NCBI GenBank assembly: GCA_009602725.1
Contig: WELB01000090.1
Span: 162,239-218,772, forward strand
Direction of reading: 5' to 3'
DNA from: Spirogloea muscicola
Taxonomy: Eukaryota > Streptophyta > Zygnematophyceae > Spirogloeales > Spirogloeaceae
DNA: 56,534 bases
Part shown: positions 1-13,040 of the stretch, in pieces
Numbering within the stretch: the stretch's first letter is position 1
Layout: the number at the start of each line of letters is the position of its first letter
Made by a program: the position numbers and the translations under genes
The notes under the pieces: model-generated
The model's database searches: none
The model's input: the letters and a program-made list of their open reading frames with translations, nothing else
Told to the model about the DNA's origin: nothing

Positions 1-3000
1 GCCGCCGTCGCCCCGGCCGCGAGCGCCGCCGCCGCGTGGACGGCGCTGCTGCTCCGGCTCCTGGCGGTGGCCACGCAGGAGGGCCGTTTCCAGGTGGGCA
101 CTTGCCTTAACTACCGCTGCATTAAGCCATGACCTTTAATCAGTATGAATTTGGTGCGCAAACCCCATATAATGCGTGCTGTGCACTTCTGAGCTCATTG
201 CAAATCCCTAAGTCCGTATCCTGAACCCCGAAGCCACACTTGAGGTAATCGTCAAGTACTCTGAACCCTGAGTCATCACCCCCTAACCTACATTGTTAAG
301 CCCATCAATCCCTGATGCCAAGTGCTGACCCTGAGCTCCTCACCTGGTTACTCGTGTCTACGCTCTAGCACTGAACGCTTGATAGTTGGACGCTAGCCCT
401 CATTGCTGAGCCATACACTTCAACAAAATCTCAAGTCTTGCTGCCACCAACAGCCAGTGTCGCTGCTGTTAGGATACTGCGCCTTCTTGAGGGCCCGACA
501 GCCTGCAGCTGCAGTCATGGCATCTGGCGCTGCTGGAACAATCTCCTTGCCATTCTCCTTGCGCAGCCAAAGGTGGTGCTGGACGGTGTGGATACCCTGC
601 GCCGCGCACCGGCAGCCATGGCAGCACACTCGGTCCTCGATGGCCATGCCTTCCATGACAGCTTGGTCGAGGCAGCAGTGGAGCTCTGCCGCCAGGGATT
701 GTGCCCGCCGCTCGTCCTCGTGGCAAGTGACAGGTGAGAGGACGGCGGCAACACTGCGGTTAGTGGATGGTTTTGTCGCTTAAAGTGCCGGGGGCTCGAG
801 AAGGCTCACTGCAGATGTGGACCTCCAGTCACCCTGCGGCCTCAAGAAAGGGCCTTGTGATTCTGTGGATCTGAGATGAAAGAAAGTAGCTATCTCAGAT
901 GTTAGTGCCAGATATAAGCGGCTGTTGCTGGGATCCAAGTAATTAGGGGTCAGGTTATACACAATCTGGGTCAGGAACATGTGAAGTTCTACTTGGCTTC
1001 AAGCGGCTCCCGTCTTGAGGTCTGTCATTCTTTGAGTACGCGTTGCAGCTATTGCTCAGCCCAGTTCGATGCCGACTTCGGCCCCGGCGACCACATGGAG
1101 GCCCTTGAGGTGTGCGCCGCTACTAGGCATTACCATTGCACTTCTGCTGCCTCTGCCATTGGTATTTGGGACCATGCTAGTTACAAAAACTCGACCAGCA
1201 CAAAGAAGACGCAGGCGGTTTCTCCTTCTCAAGCACGTCAGTTGTCATGTTTGTGTCGCACTCAGAAAGCTCATTGCAAGCTCTGCGCTTACACTGGCAA
1301 CCCCATGTACTGCGTGGCGAGCTGCGGCAGCTCCTGAACTGGACGCCTGAGGAGGCAGCGATTCACTTCGTTCCAGTACGATTCTCTCCTGCCCAGGTCC
1401 GCTCGTATATTACTTCCTCTATACAATGCCTTCACCTTCTCCTCCCGTCCCTCGTCCCTCTCTCCTCCTCACACACTGAAGCGGCATGTCCAGAGCTTGT
1501 TGAGATTCTTCTCCTGCGACGCGCATGGCCCGGGGGACGGCAGTGGCAGGTGGTGACAGCGGTGCTGGGCACGACGCCACGCCACCTTGTGGAGCTGCAC
1601 GCTGTCATGGATCACCACCCTCGTGGCAGCAGGTCCGCGCCTCTAGCGCCCAAGGCCTTTTCGCCATCTTCCACTTCAGCTGGAGTCAGTGCAACAACTT
1701 GACCAAAATGACCATCTGTCTGGAGTCCTACCAGCTCCCTGAGCGGCGACCTCATGTCCCACAGGGGTGGTGGTGACGAGGTCTCGCAGATCGATTCGTA
1801 CCTGGACGTGTACCTCGCTTTCCTCCAGGTGCAGGCTGCTACGTCTCCTTCACTACTTTTGCTGTCACCCATGCATAAATGACATGTTTATGGGCGACTG
1901 TGCAACTTGATATGAGCAGGCTCGCAGACAGCACATATTGTGCTCGCCACTCTCATTCCATATGCGCTCTGCACCGTGGCTCTCTGTGGCTCAAGTTTGC
2001 AGGTCAGTGCGGTGGAACCGGCGCTGGAGGAAGCCCTGCAGCACCTAGCCGACTTTGGCCGGCAGGCGGGCTGCGGGGAGCTTGGCCCGGCAGACCTGAA
2101 GCAGGGGACAGCTTGGCGGCACCCGCCAAGGCGGCGTGCTAGCATTGACAGCGCACTCCAATGGTGGGCCCGCCTGCAACTCACAGACTTCCTCGAGAGC
2201 CTGGCAGGCGCCGAGTTCGGGGTGAGGACACACTCTTGTTGGCTTGCTTTGATGAATTGGAATAGAGCGCCTCACACTGAAGCCTCTGGGTTGCGTGTCA
2301 CATTCAGAGAAGAAAGCAATATATTCGCTGCTTGTGTTGTGGACTTCAAGTACGAGATGCCTTATGCAGGAGAGATGCTTGAGCAACCAAGCTCAGTAGA
2401 ACCCACAGACTTGCCAGCATGTGACGTTGATCTGGCTGCTCTGTCGAGCTTGTGCGCAGATGCGGTGGGAGGGCGGCGGAGGGGACGAGCTCCTTGAGGA
2501 CCCTGCTGCGCAGGCGCTCCTTCGGGTAAGCTGCCGGTTGTGAAAGTAGAGCCCCAGGTGGCTGACATACATTCGTTGATACGGTCATGTGTCCTGGAAA
2601 TGACTAGGGACTTCATGTATTGCAGTCTGGACCTCTGAACCAGAAACCCCAATGGTCTGCATGCTCCCCCAGGCACTTGGTCATGCAATGGCTTGTCTGA
2701 ATACATTGTCAGGTCACGGTGTTGCTGCTCTTGGCCAAGAGCTCTGCAACTTTCCTTGTTGAATATCGAAGGGGCAGACGAATTCACCTACAGAAGTTTC
2801 TGTTTTTACAGACACACAACTCTAAGGAGGTCAAAGAATACCTTACTGACCTACGCATACTGTTTGATGTATGGATGCTGACTGCCTTGTCTGCTCACAT
2901 GCTCACGTCCAGGTGGGGCTCCTCTACCAGCAGCGCAGCCCTCCATACATACGCCCAACCTCCCGTGCCTTCATACGGTGCCTAGTGCGCTGGTGCGTTA

Positions 3001-3291
3001 CTTGCTCTACACGAGCACCCGTTCTATTAAACCATACAGCTCGCATTTGGGCGTTGTGAGAGTGAAGACAAGCTAAGGCATCTGCTGGTGGCACATGAAC
3101 AGCTTGTGATGGCAATGCAGGGCTTGACTTGGAGATTGCTGCTGCACTAGTGTTAACATATGCACAAGTTGCTTGCATCCACTGACAGGCTGGTGGCAGA
3201 GAAGCTACAATGGAGCTGGCAAACCCGGCTGGCCTACTGGTATCACCGCCTCATGCGGGGACGCAGCTATCGGCATCTCATGCGAGACTGA
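1..3291 (+). CDS. Unrecognised multi-exon protein with ATPase-like (Walker B/sensor-like) motifs, 5' partial
   Basis: This is the 3' part of a gene that begins before the window. The first exon ends near base 93 before GTGGGC. A later exon carries KVVLDGVD (about 561-591) and, at its end, PLVLVASDR (about 708-732). Hydrophobic strands ending in acidic residues and then in SD resemble a Walker B and sensor-1 pair of a P-loop/AAA-like ATPase. Further exons read DADFGPGDHMEALEV (~1070-1110), LRGELRQLLNWTPEEAAIH (~1311-1370), ELVEILLLRRAWPGG and VTAVLGTTPRHLVELHAVM (~1495-1615), a long exon at ~2002-2220, VEYRRGRRIHLQKFLFLQTH (~2757-2816), and the last exon, which ends SYRHLMRD and stops at 3289-3291. 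Several introns end in CAG. No Walker A is visible; it would lie upstream of the window. Family not recognised; the ATPase idea is inference from two short motifs. The 3' neighbour is convergent. Confidence 0.55.
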
Positions 3292-4271
3292 TACTGCACA
3301 TCCATAAACCAATCCGAAGCTATTTCTAGCAGGGAGTACAACCTGCCAATGGGCCCAAGTGTATTAGCCAATTGTCAATGTCACTTGATCCGGGGGATGT
3401 TGGCACTCATGTACGAGTGGACTATCTACTCTATTAGTCAAAAGCACATAGTCATTGTCTGGCAAAGGCTGCAGATACCAAAGAATGATACCTATTCCTT
3501 TGATGCTGGGCAGCAGCATGGCCACACTGCATGCGGGCATACGTGTGCAGCAATAGTGCAGCAATCAATGACACCCTGGAATTGCCACTGTCTGTCTGGT
3601 CTTTTACCATACTGCTCTGAAGAGCATTTATGTCCCAGCATGCCAAATGACTCTACATCCAATGCTTAGAAGATGCTTTGGAGGCACCACTCGGTGCAAG
3701 ACCAATTTCCGATCTCCTCCGGCTGCTCCTGTCCAGCGCAGACTGGCTCCTTGTCCAAGGCTGGGGTGGAAGATCTGGCCGCAACTGTCGCCCAGTTCTC
3801 TTGCCTGAGTCTCGCTCATCTTGCTCATTCCTCTTTGGAAATGGGAGGTCGTCTGCATTGCAATTTACGACTTAAGCCAACTGCTTACTGGACACTCAGG
3901 CACCGGTATCCTACATTGACAGAGCATGCAGGGCAGCAATACATAGGTACCAGAAGATCCTGCACAGATCAGCTGCGCCATAATCAGCATACCAGTTGAG
4001 TGGCGAAGTGGTGAGGCCAGGGACTGGCGACGGAAAGAATTTGGCTGTGGGATCGCAGACGGGCCTGCCTCTGGCAGATTGGTAATACCCACAGTGGTGT
4101 TCCTCCATTGGGACCTTCCTTGTGAGGGCTTTGGGAGCTGCGACATCTTGCGACTGCTTGCTCTGCACACAGACAATGCACAAGCAGGCAGTGAACACAG
4201 CACTGAAGACCTCATTACAATTCCATGGCAGCACACAGCACCTGCAATCTGCTAATGTAAAGTCGAAGACC
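3292..4271. other. Convergent intergenic region
   Basis: This interval separates two gene 3' ends. I see no conserved coding exon, RNA gene or copy of the dispersed repeats here. The open frames are short and lack splice context. Confidence 0.5.
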
Positions 4272-7200
4272 TCAACTTCTAGGATTTCCAAAGCTGTCAT
4301 ACCTTGCTATGATGTCGCTCTGCAGCAGGTCGGCATCGAGCAAGCAGCTCTCACTGCCAGACACTCCAGTGAAATGAGTGTCCTTGCCGTCCTGCATGCC
4401 TTTCTCAACAGACATCTCCTGCCCCACTCTACTTTGACGGGCTACCACTGAGTCCCCCAGATCTCTGCTCAGGTCACTGGACTGCACGTTCACTCCTACG
4501 GTCCAAGATTCTCTATTTCTTAGCTCCTGCGATTGAGTAAGCATGTTCAGCTCAGCCTGCACAGTCATCACCTCAACCTCCAGAGCCTTCCGAACATCAG
4601 CCTGGCTCACCCAACATTCCTTGCCCTCGTCCAACATGACACCTGGTTGTGTGCCGTCCAATATGTTGGCATCGTTCTCCCCCAATGCATTGCCAGATCC
4701 TGAGCTTCTCCCCCTCCTTGGAGTCGGCAGCTTTGGCGAATTGGAGTCAGGACATGGCCAAAGTTTCTCTTCGCCACCGTCGCAGGTTGTAGACGGACTG
4801 TCATTTTCATCTGAGCGCCTGGTGTCTGTATACCTATGCTTGGAGGTCCTTAATTGTAGTCTCTTGCTGTAAGACTGCACAGGCTTTCTGCTATAGTCCT
4901 TGTGCTGTACGGCCTGCTTAAGGACATCTTCATCTTGATTTCCTGTTGCAGGCCAAGGGCATGCAGGTTGCTCCACATGGGCTTCGATGTTGTTTCTAGT
5001 ACACACAATGGACTGGCACTCCTTTGCACCTGTTTGTTGAGGTTCTTGCAGCTCTTGAAGGTCCTCAGTCATGATGGACAGGTGCATCTCTGCTGGCCTC
5101 GCATGTGGGCTACAAACATCTCTTGAGAAGTCATGGAGAGCTGCTCCTGCCCGCTCCTTCAATCACCACAACCATAAGTCTGTGTTATCGAACTTTCGTC
5201 CCAGTAATGTACGAAGAGCCAAGAGCATGTAGCCTGCCTAGCTTGCATAAAGAGCATCACAATGAAAAGGCAGGTGAGCTATGCAACTATTTTGCGGGGC
5301 AAGGACTATAACACCACATGGGGTCGGGACCAATACTGTCACAGGGCATGTCATAAGCAAGCACATTGATGAGCCTTTGTCCTCAATCAACAAGATGTTA
5401 GCTACCATGGTCCTCATCTGTGCCTTGACATTCTGTATGTGGACCTGTTTCTCAAGGTTTCGTCAGTGCATACCACTTTGTTCCTAGGTGAGAGCGTATG
5501 GCTTGCAGCACCCTGTGGTCGTCTATGCACACGGTTCACGCTCAAGTCTGGAACTAGTCTTGGGCTGGTCGCTCTCCAACTACTTTTCCCATCATCTACT
5601 ATGTGAGCAGCTTCTTTCAAACGAGCGACCTGGTCATAAGCACACAAATTGAGTCGGCAGCTGCTTTCCTGGTCAAACGATGTTATCAATGTAATACTGT
5701 AAACCACCTACAGAAGCTGTTCTGCTTTTGCTGGCTCCGCTCCATAGCACTACAATGACGCTAGGCTAACAAAGGCTCTGATTGTCTGAATGGCTGAGAA
5801 GTGCACACTTACCTGCTGGCGAAGCTTCTGCAGCTCTTGTTGAGCTTGGTTGCTCTTAGCACTGCCCAGTTCAACACTTGCAACGCGCTCAGCAAACAGT
5901 AGAGTGCTGATGCTTTCATCATAAGCATTTACGTCAGGACTGACATGCACCAGCATGAGAGTCTTTGCTCCACCACCTGCTCACATGCAGAGTGCCTGAC
6001 GTGTTAGCTACTACAAGTACTCGTGGAATGTTGACATCAACAGAGCCTTCCTCAAACTGCAGCAGGAAGCCCTCAGAGGCTTTGGCAGAAGCTTCAGTGC
6101 AAGCGCTCTTCTTTCATAGCAAGACTGTTAATGCAAGGGGGCTTGTGACGAATTTAAGAGTAAGACGGGAAATATGTTGGAGCACCAAGGGTCTTACCTA
6201 GAGATGGATAGAGAATCTGGGTAAGCTTACTGTTACGATAAGGTATATGAGCACTTTTCTGAGCAAGACTTGAGATGACATCTCCTAATGCTGAAAGGGA
6301 CCGGTTGATGTTCTGAGCTTCTTTCAACCTCTCTCCTGTAGCTTCAGACTTTGCCACGCGCTCGCTGCCAGCTAGATCTACCAGCTGCAAGGCTCCTCTG
6401 AAGTCGAGATTGGTCCTTTCTTCACGGCCAAGAACTTGCACAGTCACAATGCTGTTTACAAAGGTTGACAAGGCATCAGACTGCATGATATATCATCCCT
6501 GTACTGTAGATAAGCATCACATCTAAACCTCAATGTTCTGGTTCAGCATAGGCTTCAACACAATTCACAAGCAGAGATACTGCTGGAGACAAGCTGCTGG
6601 ATGCTTGACCTGTGGGAACGGCTGCTGCGGATGTTGAGGGCTGTAGCCCCACTTGCTCTTTGCTTGGAGCCAAGTTCCATTAGTTGCAAAATCTGCTCAG
6701 GATTGCTGACAGCGACAGTCGTCGCATCACATACAGCTCCTGCATCAGCAGTTGCTCGAGGTTCCAGCTTGAATTGCTCAGTCAAGGATCTGACATCAAA
6801 ATTGTCGTTCAGCTTCATTCTCAATTTCGTACGATGCATGTCAGGTGATCCCAGTACGGGGGTGGAACTGTTTTGGGGAGGATATTTTTTCACAGCTGCT
6901 CCTTGAGCAAGCAGATCACGAACTTGCTCATTGTAAACCTCTAGCATTTGCACTTGGAAAGAGAACTTGATGTTCTTGACACGCTCTTCCGATAGTTGAA
7001 ATAAGTCCGCAAGTGCCCTGAAGATGAGACCTCTGTCCTTTGGCTCTGCTGCATCTGGTCCTGTCTGCAAAACCCTGCCAATTGTGCTATGGATCCGACA
7101 ACATGAATGTTATGATTTGTAGCTACAGATATATATGCAGCTGTAGTTCGTATACGCAAAGAGTGTGTGCAGCTAAAGTACAGCACAGCAAGAACCTATA

Positions 7201-10200
7201 CGTGGGCTCCCACTAGGTGCAGGAAGGCTGGCAGTCCAACATACCATGGTGTGTGTTTTACCAGATCCTGTTTGCCCATATGCTATTACACAGACATTGT
7301 AGCCATCAAGAACAGAACGCAGTAAGGGCTTGACCTTGATGTAGACATCATCTGCAGTGCGATCAGAGGAAAATGGACAAGTGTCAAATTCTCGCCTATG
7401 TTCTCAGTATACGCCCCTTTGAATGCTGCATGCTGTGTTTGCAGCACAGGTATGTGCTGTATTGCAGCGTTCACAGCTATTACATGCAAATCATCATATC
7501 TGCATGTAATGCAGATCTCAGATCAGATGCATATCTCATGGTGCTGACCTTGACAAGATGAAGGGCCAAGAATGCCGTCAAAGTGAAACTCCTTAGAAGT
7601 AGGGCGCGCTTCCAAAGTTGGGTTCCTGACTGATACTGTCTCATTGTCTTCCATGATATGGATGACTTGCGTGCTTGATAATTGAGGCGGTCGAATACGG
7701 CAGTACACCCTTATGCTGCCTGGACAGGAATGACATGCAAGGGGGGGGGTCTTCCTCAATGCAAGAAATAGCAACGTGCTCTCCTGCAACTCATACATCA
7801 GCACTTTGGAGACTTCAATCCAGCTCAGTCTTGTCGTCCACCTAAAGAATGTCGTGTTTAATCAGTGTACAACCTTTTAGATCTTGAATCTGGTTATACA
7901 GAAGTCTATTCTGAGCATGCGCCTCGCAGAGATTCTCCTCTGCCATCTGCTTATCCTTCCTGTGTTGTTCTGTAGATGGAAAAAAGCTTACATATCAGGC
8001 AACGGACTTGCAGCACATCTACTTAGCCGCTTGCTTGACAGAGCAAAACAAGTTCTTCAATGACTATCATTCTCAGTGAAGGCGGTAAATGACCAAGTAC
8101 GTACCGCTGCACTCCTTTGCGTCTTCACATGCCTTTTGAAATTGCTTCTCCGCAGCTTTACCTTTCAGAGTTCGAGCCTGACAAGTCTGCAGACAGGTAA
8201 GCAAGTCAAAAGCTAAGTTACCATATTGCTCTATGTGTATCAATCAAAAGTTTGGAAGGCTTCCCGTGTGAATGTCTGCACAAGCACCATACACTGCTGT
8301 ACTGCACTTGCTGACATGCATACCTGTAGTGCAGAGAAGAGAGTGGCTATGGCGACACCCTGCACACGCGTGACCTCCTGTTGTTTGATAAGAGCAGCTG
8401 TGTCTTCCAGTGAAGATGCTGATGCAGTTCCTCTTGTTGACACCTCATCCAAACAAAGATGTTGCTCATCATTAACCCTGCCTTCACAAGTGCAACCTGC
8501 TTGTCCTTGGTTTCCCCTATTCACAAACGCCTTCAAACAGCCATCACATCCTTCACACTGTGACAAGTGCTTCTCATCATCTGCTGCCTGCTCATGCATG
8601 TGCTGCTCGTTTGCCCTCCCTTCATCCTGGATCAAGTCTCCATCCTTGCGAGGCCTGCAATGTTGGTCGTTCTCTCTGTGCATACTGACAGCACCTCGAA
8701 GAGCAACACCGACTTCAAACAGTCTTTCCTCCTCCTGTGTACCAGGCGGCAAACAGGTCACAGACATTAAGCAGATCCCTGCAGATGGTAGACATTGTTC
8801 AAGCAGGCAGCTCTACGACTTGATTGAGTACTGTATGGATGTATAGGGAATGCATGTAGCAATGCGTCCATTCATATGTGGGTAGTATCAGCTAGGAAAC
8901 TCTTGAATCCCACAAAAAACAGGCAAATAAAGCACAGGGCACCCTCCCAAGACGATGCCAGGCATATAACAAGAGGTTGGAGCACTACTAGATTTGCCTT
9001 CCCATACCTTATCCTTCAACAATTCAGCGGCAGTGATAGTCTGCTGGAGTTCCTCCATCTTAGCATCAACCCTCACTATACCCTGCCGTATATCACCTCT
9101 CATGGAGCCTTGCCTTCATAAATATGCACAAACGCATGTGAATCAACCGGATTGGCAAACTTCATAATATGAAGAACAGCTGCAACTTTGTATCAAGAAA
9201 CTTTGTATCAGCATCCGTACCACGACTCTGAGGTGCTGGCCTCTCGCCTCTGCTTTAGCTGCATTTCCAGGAACGCCAAGTCATCCAACTCCCTCATGCA
9301 TCTGCTGGCCCGGTCATTCTCGTGTTCCACGTCATGGTACAGCTGGTGTAGAACACTCTCTGCCTGAAGTATGTCTGAAGCAAGACTTGCATCCTCTTTG
9401 CTGCAGTGCTTATCCTGCAGAATAGCAGGACCTGCCTGAGGTCATGTATGTCCTGGTCTTATGAATGAAATACATGATTTGCTACTGAATCTAACATGCA
9501 ATTTCCAATGATTGAAATACCTTTGAAAGAGAGCGACTAGCAGCACAATATGCTGCCTCCAATCGTTGCTTATGCTGGGTGTGTTTGAGGATATCCGTCT
9601 GTAGCTGCAGATACACAAACTAGCTGTCAAGACCTCTGGATGCTAAATTTATCCTACCTCATCAATAACAACTTCTAGGTGGCCTAGAGCTATTGAAAGA
9701 CCATGGGAGCAGGTAAGCAACACTCGACACAGCTGCCCAAGGGTATACAGCCACAAGTGAAGACATGTAAAGCTTCTCACAGATTTGGCATGTTTTGTCA
9801 GTGTAGCAATGCGCCTTCCAAATTCCTCCTTGAGCATGCCCAAGAAAACGTCAACTACCTGCAAGCAGTGAAGCATTTCTGGCAGGTGGATTGTCACCCT
9901 ACACTCTCCTGTCAAAGGACATGAAGCAGCACTTTAACATCATAGCACTCGACCTAGCACGATAATGTTCCACATTAAGGCCAAACACTCAGACACAAGC
10001 ATCTGCTGGCTGGTCATACCGACAGTGTAGGGGCAGAGTTGAGGAAGTCATCCACCGCCGGCTGCATCATTGTCTGTAAAGATTCATACAGTCAAGTACA
10101 GACCTCCAATACATTTGCTGTCTCATTGCAAATTTCTGCATCCTCTTTACACCCAACTCACAGCTAGGCAAAGACTCACTTCTGAAGCAGTACATGAGCT

Positions 10201-12380
10201 TCTCCATGATACGTCTCCATTTCCCTTCAACGTGGAACCACCGGGGATGGAAGCACGTGACGGCAGCAACTGCTTACGAAGAGTGGATGCAAGCTTATTT
10301 ATAATTGATGCCGCAGATATTTCTGAAACATACGCCATATAAACACGAGCGTCAGAGAGAAGGAGGTGGTCAGGGCTTCTGCACGCCTTGCTACTTGCTT
10401 GCTTGCATGCATAAAGTATCAACAACACATACCTCCGGTGTGCATGCTTGGAGTCTTCTGTTCCTCCATAGACACTCTATCTCGCAAGCACTTCACTTGT
10501 TCTTCAGATGCAAGGCGCTGGCTTGAAGATAGAGTCAGGTCTGAGCTCTGTGCTAGGCTTCGCAAACGAACACCTCTTGACATGCCATCAGCAGATTGTC
10601 CTGCCCTGCTCTTAGCTGGTAGAGCTACTTTAGCAAGACCGCGAGGTGTCAAAAGAACATCAGGCAGGCAGTCCATAGAGCCATGGTCTCCTGGTTTATC
10701 ATCTGAAACGTCGACACTCAATTGCAAAGTGTTGCTTGCCGCGTGCTCTTCAATCTGCAACTGACTTGTTTTTTCAGCCGATGTTCCGCCTGATTGAGAA
10801 GCTTTGGATGGTGATGGAGGGCTGTCCATGCTCAGCACTCGTGGAACATCTGCCTCAAAAATTTGCATATTGTGACTTGATGCTTTTTGTTGTAGCTGTT
10901 GCTTGCCTGCACCAGTATCTGTTGAAGAGGAACCAGCTACAAAGCTCCTCTCAAGCTTCCGCTTGAGACTATGGAACCTTGGTTCCTAAACTCGGGCACC
11001 ACAGGCTCATGTTCTGGCGTACCTCCTGTAGTCTCGCCTTGTATAGGTGGAGCGTCGTTGTCTGGTAATTCACTCGGCCCTTTCAAAGCCCTGCTACATG
11101 AGAATTTTGGAGAGTAAACCCCAGTGCCTGTCTGGCGTTGGATGCTATTTCCAGCTGGCGTCCAGCGAGGTACCTCCTTTGGTGACTTAAGTGAGGGCAC
11201 ATGAGTCCAGATCCCTGTGTGACCAGCTCTCTGCCAGGTGTAGTACGACTTAAGAGCAAGAACAGAGTCAACCACGCGTGCAGTTGCGCCTTGAGAGGTG
11301 TGCTCCTGACACGGTAATATATCACAATTGTCATCAACACACCGCTGATGCACTCTCTACACATTCCGGTGCTTCTGTAAGCATGTCAAGCAAACAAAGT
11401 ACAGGCTACCAAACGGCAGCCTACCTTTTCAATATCCGCGATCTGAAAGGCTGGAGCCCCAATGCTGCGCAGCACTTTGATGACTTGCTCAAGATTCTCC
11501 AGAGTGTGATATATGTTTCTCCGAGGAGAGAAAGGACCAGAAGGGCAAACCGACTGATCCAGCTGCCCTTCCGCTACCTGCACATGAACCACCCTAGTGA
11601 GCATGCTGTGCAGCTTAGCGCATGCCGAGTTGCAATGGCTTGCCCCTTGCTCGTTGTACAGGTCTGCTTTGGCCGATATCTGTGCATGTAGAGGACATTG
11701 GTATATCCTTGACAGGGGAGCAGTGGGGCACACCTTGCACTTGGAACCTGGCAGAGCAACATTCACAAGTCTGCAAAGTACAGTCCCATTCCTAAGATAT
11801 CTGCGAAACTCTTCTTCGGACGGCTTGCTTGGAGTGATGTCTCCCAGCAGGTTTGCTATGAACGCCGCGGCCTCATGCCTGCGTGCCTCTGTGATCGAAC
11901 AGCTACGTTTACTGGTTACTTGAAAGAGATCTCTCTGTTGGATGGATTAGGATTGTCTTTTGATCTCGAAACTGATGCAATTCGGTCAGACATCTTTGGC
12001 CTGCAAATGGCTTGAGTGCCGCTAATATGATTGTACAGAGATGCCAATAGAGGAGGCATGATACGAACACAAACTCCAACAGTGCAGGGACTCTTACATC
12101 ACCAACCTATCAGCTCTGCCCGTCTCATTTGGAGGAGGATGTCGTTGACGACTCTGACGCCGCTCTGGCTTACTCGGTGTGGGGAAGGACCGTTGCCGTC
12201 CTCGTCAGGGAAGCTGCTGGATGACTGGGAGCTCGTACCTCCAGCTGTCATACCATAGGATCTCCTCCCAGCTACTCTCTGCAATAACTGTTGCTTCCGC
12301 AGGGGAACTCCGAAAATGGGTGCTGCCTGCAGCAATCCTTCAGCCGGAGCTTCACCAGCGTCGCTTTGGCTACCCGACAT
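4272..12380 (-). CDS. Kinesin-14 with N-terminal calponin-homology domain (KCH type)
   Basis: Minus-end-directed type microtubule motor with an actin-binding-type CH domain. Reading on the minus strand: N-terminal exon (~12380-12107, from MSGSQSDAG; another in-frame Met lies at 12428). The CH domain follows in exons at ~11930-11763 ([33 protein letters not shown]), ~11530-11400 ([22 protein letters not shown]) and ~11290-10960 ([16 protein letters not shown]). After a Ser-rich linker and coiled-coil-rich exons (10.9-8.2 kb) comes the motor: [12 protein letters not shown] (~7715), P-loop [13 protein letters not shown] (~7283-7245), switch I SSRSH (~6600), switch II DLAGSER (~6385-6365) and [10 protein letters not shown] (~6230). 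Switch I joins in phase to the next exon only if the acceptor is AACAG before CATTGTG near 6460. A hydrophilic tail ends GNPRS at 4272. The motor is internal, with CH before and tail after, as in plant KCH proteins. Possible role: linking actin and microtubules (inferred from family). Exon limits are approximate. Confidence 0.88.
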
Positions 12381-12479
12381 GACATGACCAAGAGCGCTGT
12401 TGGCCTGTTCCTGCTGCTTCAATGGCACCGCCTGGGAAATTCAGAGCAGGAACGCGTCGCCAAGTGGAAAACATCGCAG

Positions 12480-12720
12480 GCAGCAGGAGCTTCCGAGCTG
12501 GACGGCGCGGCGGCGGCTGGTCGCGCGGGCGAGGGCGGCGGACGGGGCGCCGCGAGCGGCGGGGCGGCCTTGCCGGCTTGGCTCTGCGGCCTCGATCTGC
12601 AGGTTCAGGCGGCCGCGCCACAGCGGTGTGCGACAGGCGACCCGCCGACGACCGGCTGCGACTGGCCGACGACACGCCTGCGACGGTCCCAGGCGAGGTG
12701 CGACCTCGCTGCCGGAGTCG
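12480..12720. other. GC-rich island upstream of the kinesin gene
   Basis: A very GC-rich stretch directly 5' of the kinesin-14 start on the minus strand. Open frames here are Arg/Pro/Ala-rich on both strands, as expected from composition alone. I read it as promoter or 5' UTR DNA rather than a separate gene. Confidence 0.45.
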
Positions 12721-12842
12721 TTGCAGATTCAAAATTTAGCCAAAGGAAAGTGCACATGTCATGGTTAGCATAGGCAATCGCTTGGCCGTCATATCGCGGT
12801 GGATGAATCTAGAATTCCGTGGCGGGTTGACGGCAGCTAAGC

Positions 12843-13040
12843 TTGTCGCGCACATGGGCAAGTGGCCGTATTGGCTTCCTGGTGGCAGTAGAGCTCAACA
12901 ATCTCGCGCAGGTCTTTCGGATGAGGCTGGCGGTCTCGCTAAAGCGCTCTTTGGCTCATGCGGTCCACGAGCGCGCTGGCCGTGCTATGGCTGCTGCTTC
13001 CGGGTCTCGGCAAAGTGCCGCTTGTCCTGCTCCGAGTTAC
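12843..13040 (+). repeat. Retroelement-like coding fragment A
   Basis: An open frame reads FRMRLAVSLKRSLAHAVHER followed by AGRAMAAA. This has the same spacing as segments at about 13970-14040 (+), 15600-15540 (-) and 21700-21630 (-), the shared pattern being R-V/L-S-x-x-L-Q/K-R-x-x-A-x-A-x-H-x-R/K-A-G-R-A. Four diverged copies of one peptide in intergenic DNA point to decayed ends of a transposable element. No complete domain is present. Confidence 0.5.

Noticed and set aside
6480-6600. Apparent frame break after switch I in the kinesin motor
   Set aside because: Using the acceptor AACAG before CATTGTG restores phase (SSRSHS-IVTVQV) without any lesion.
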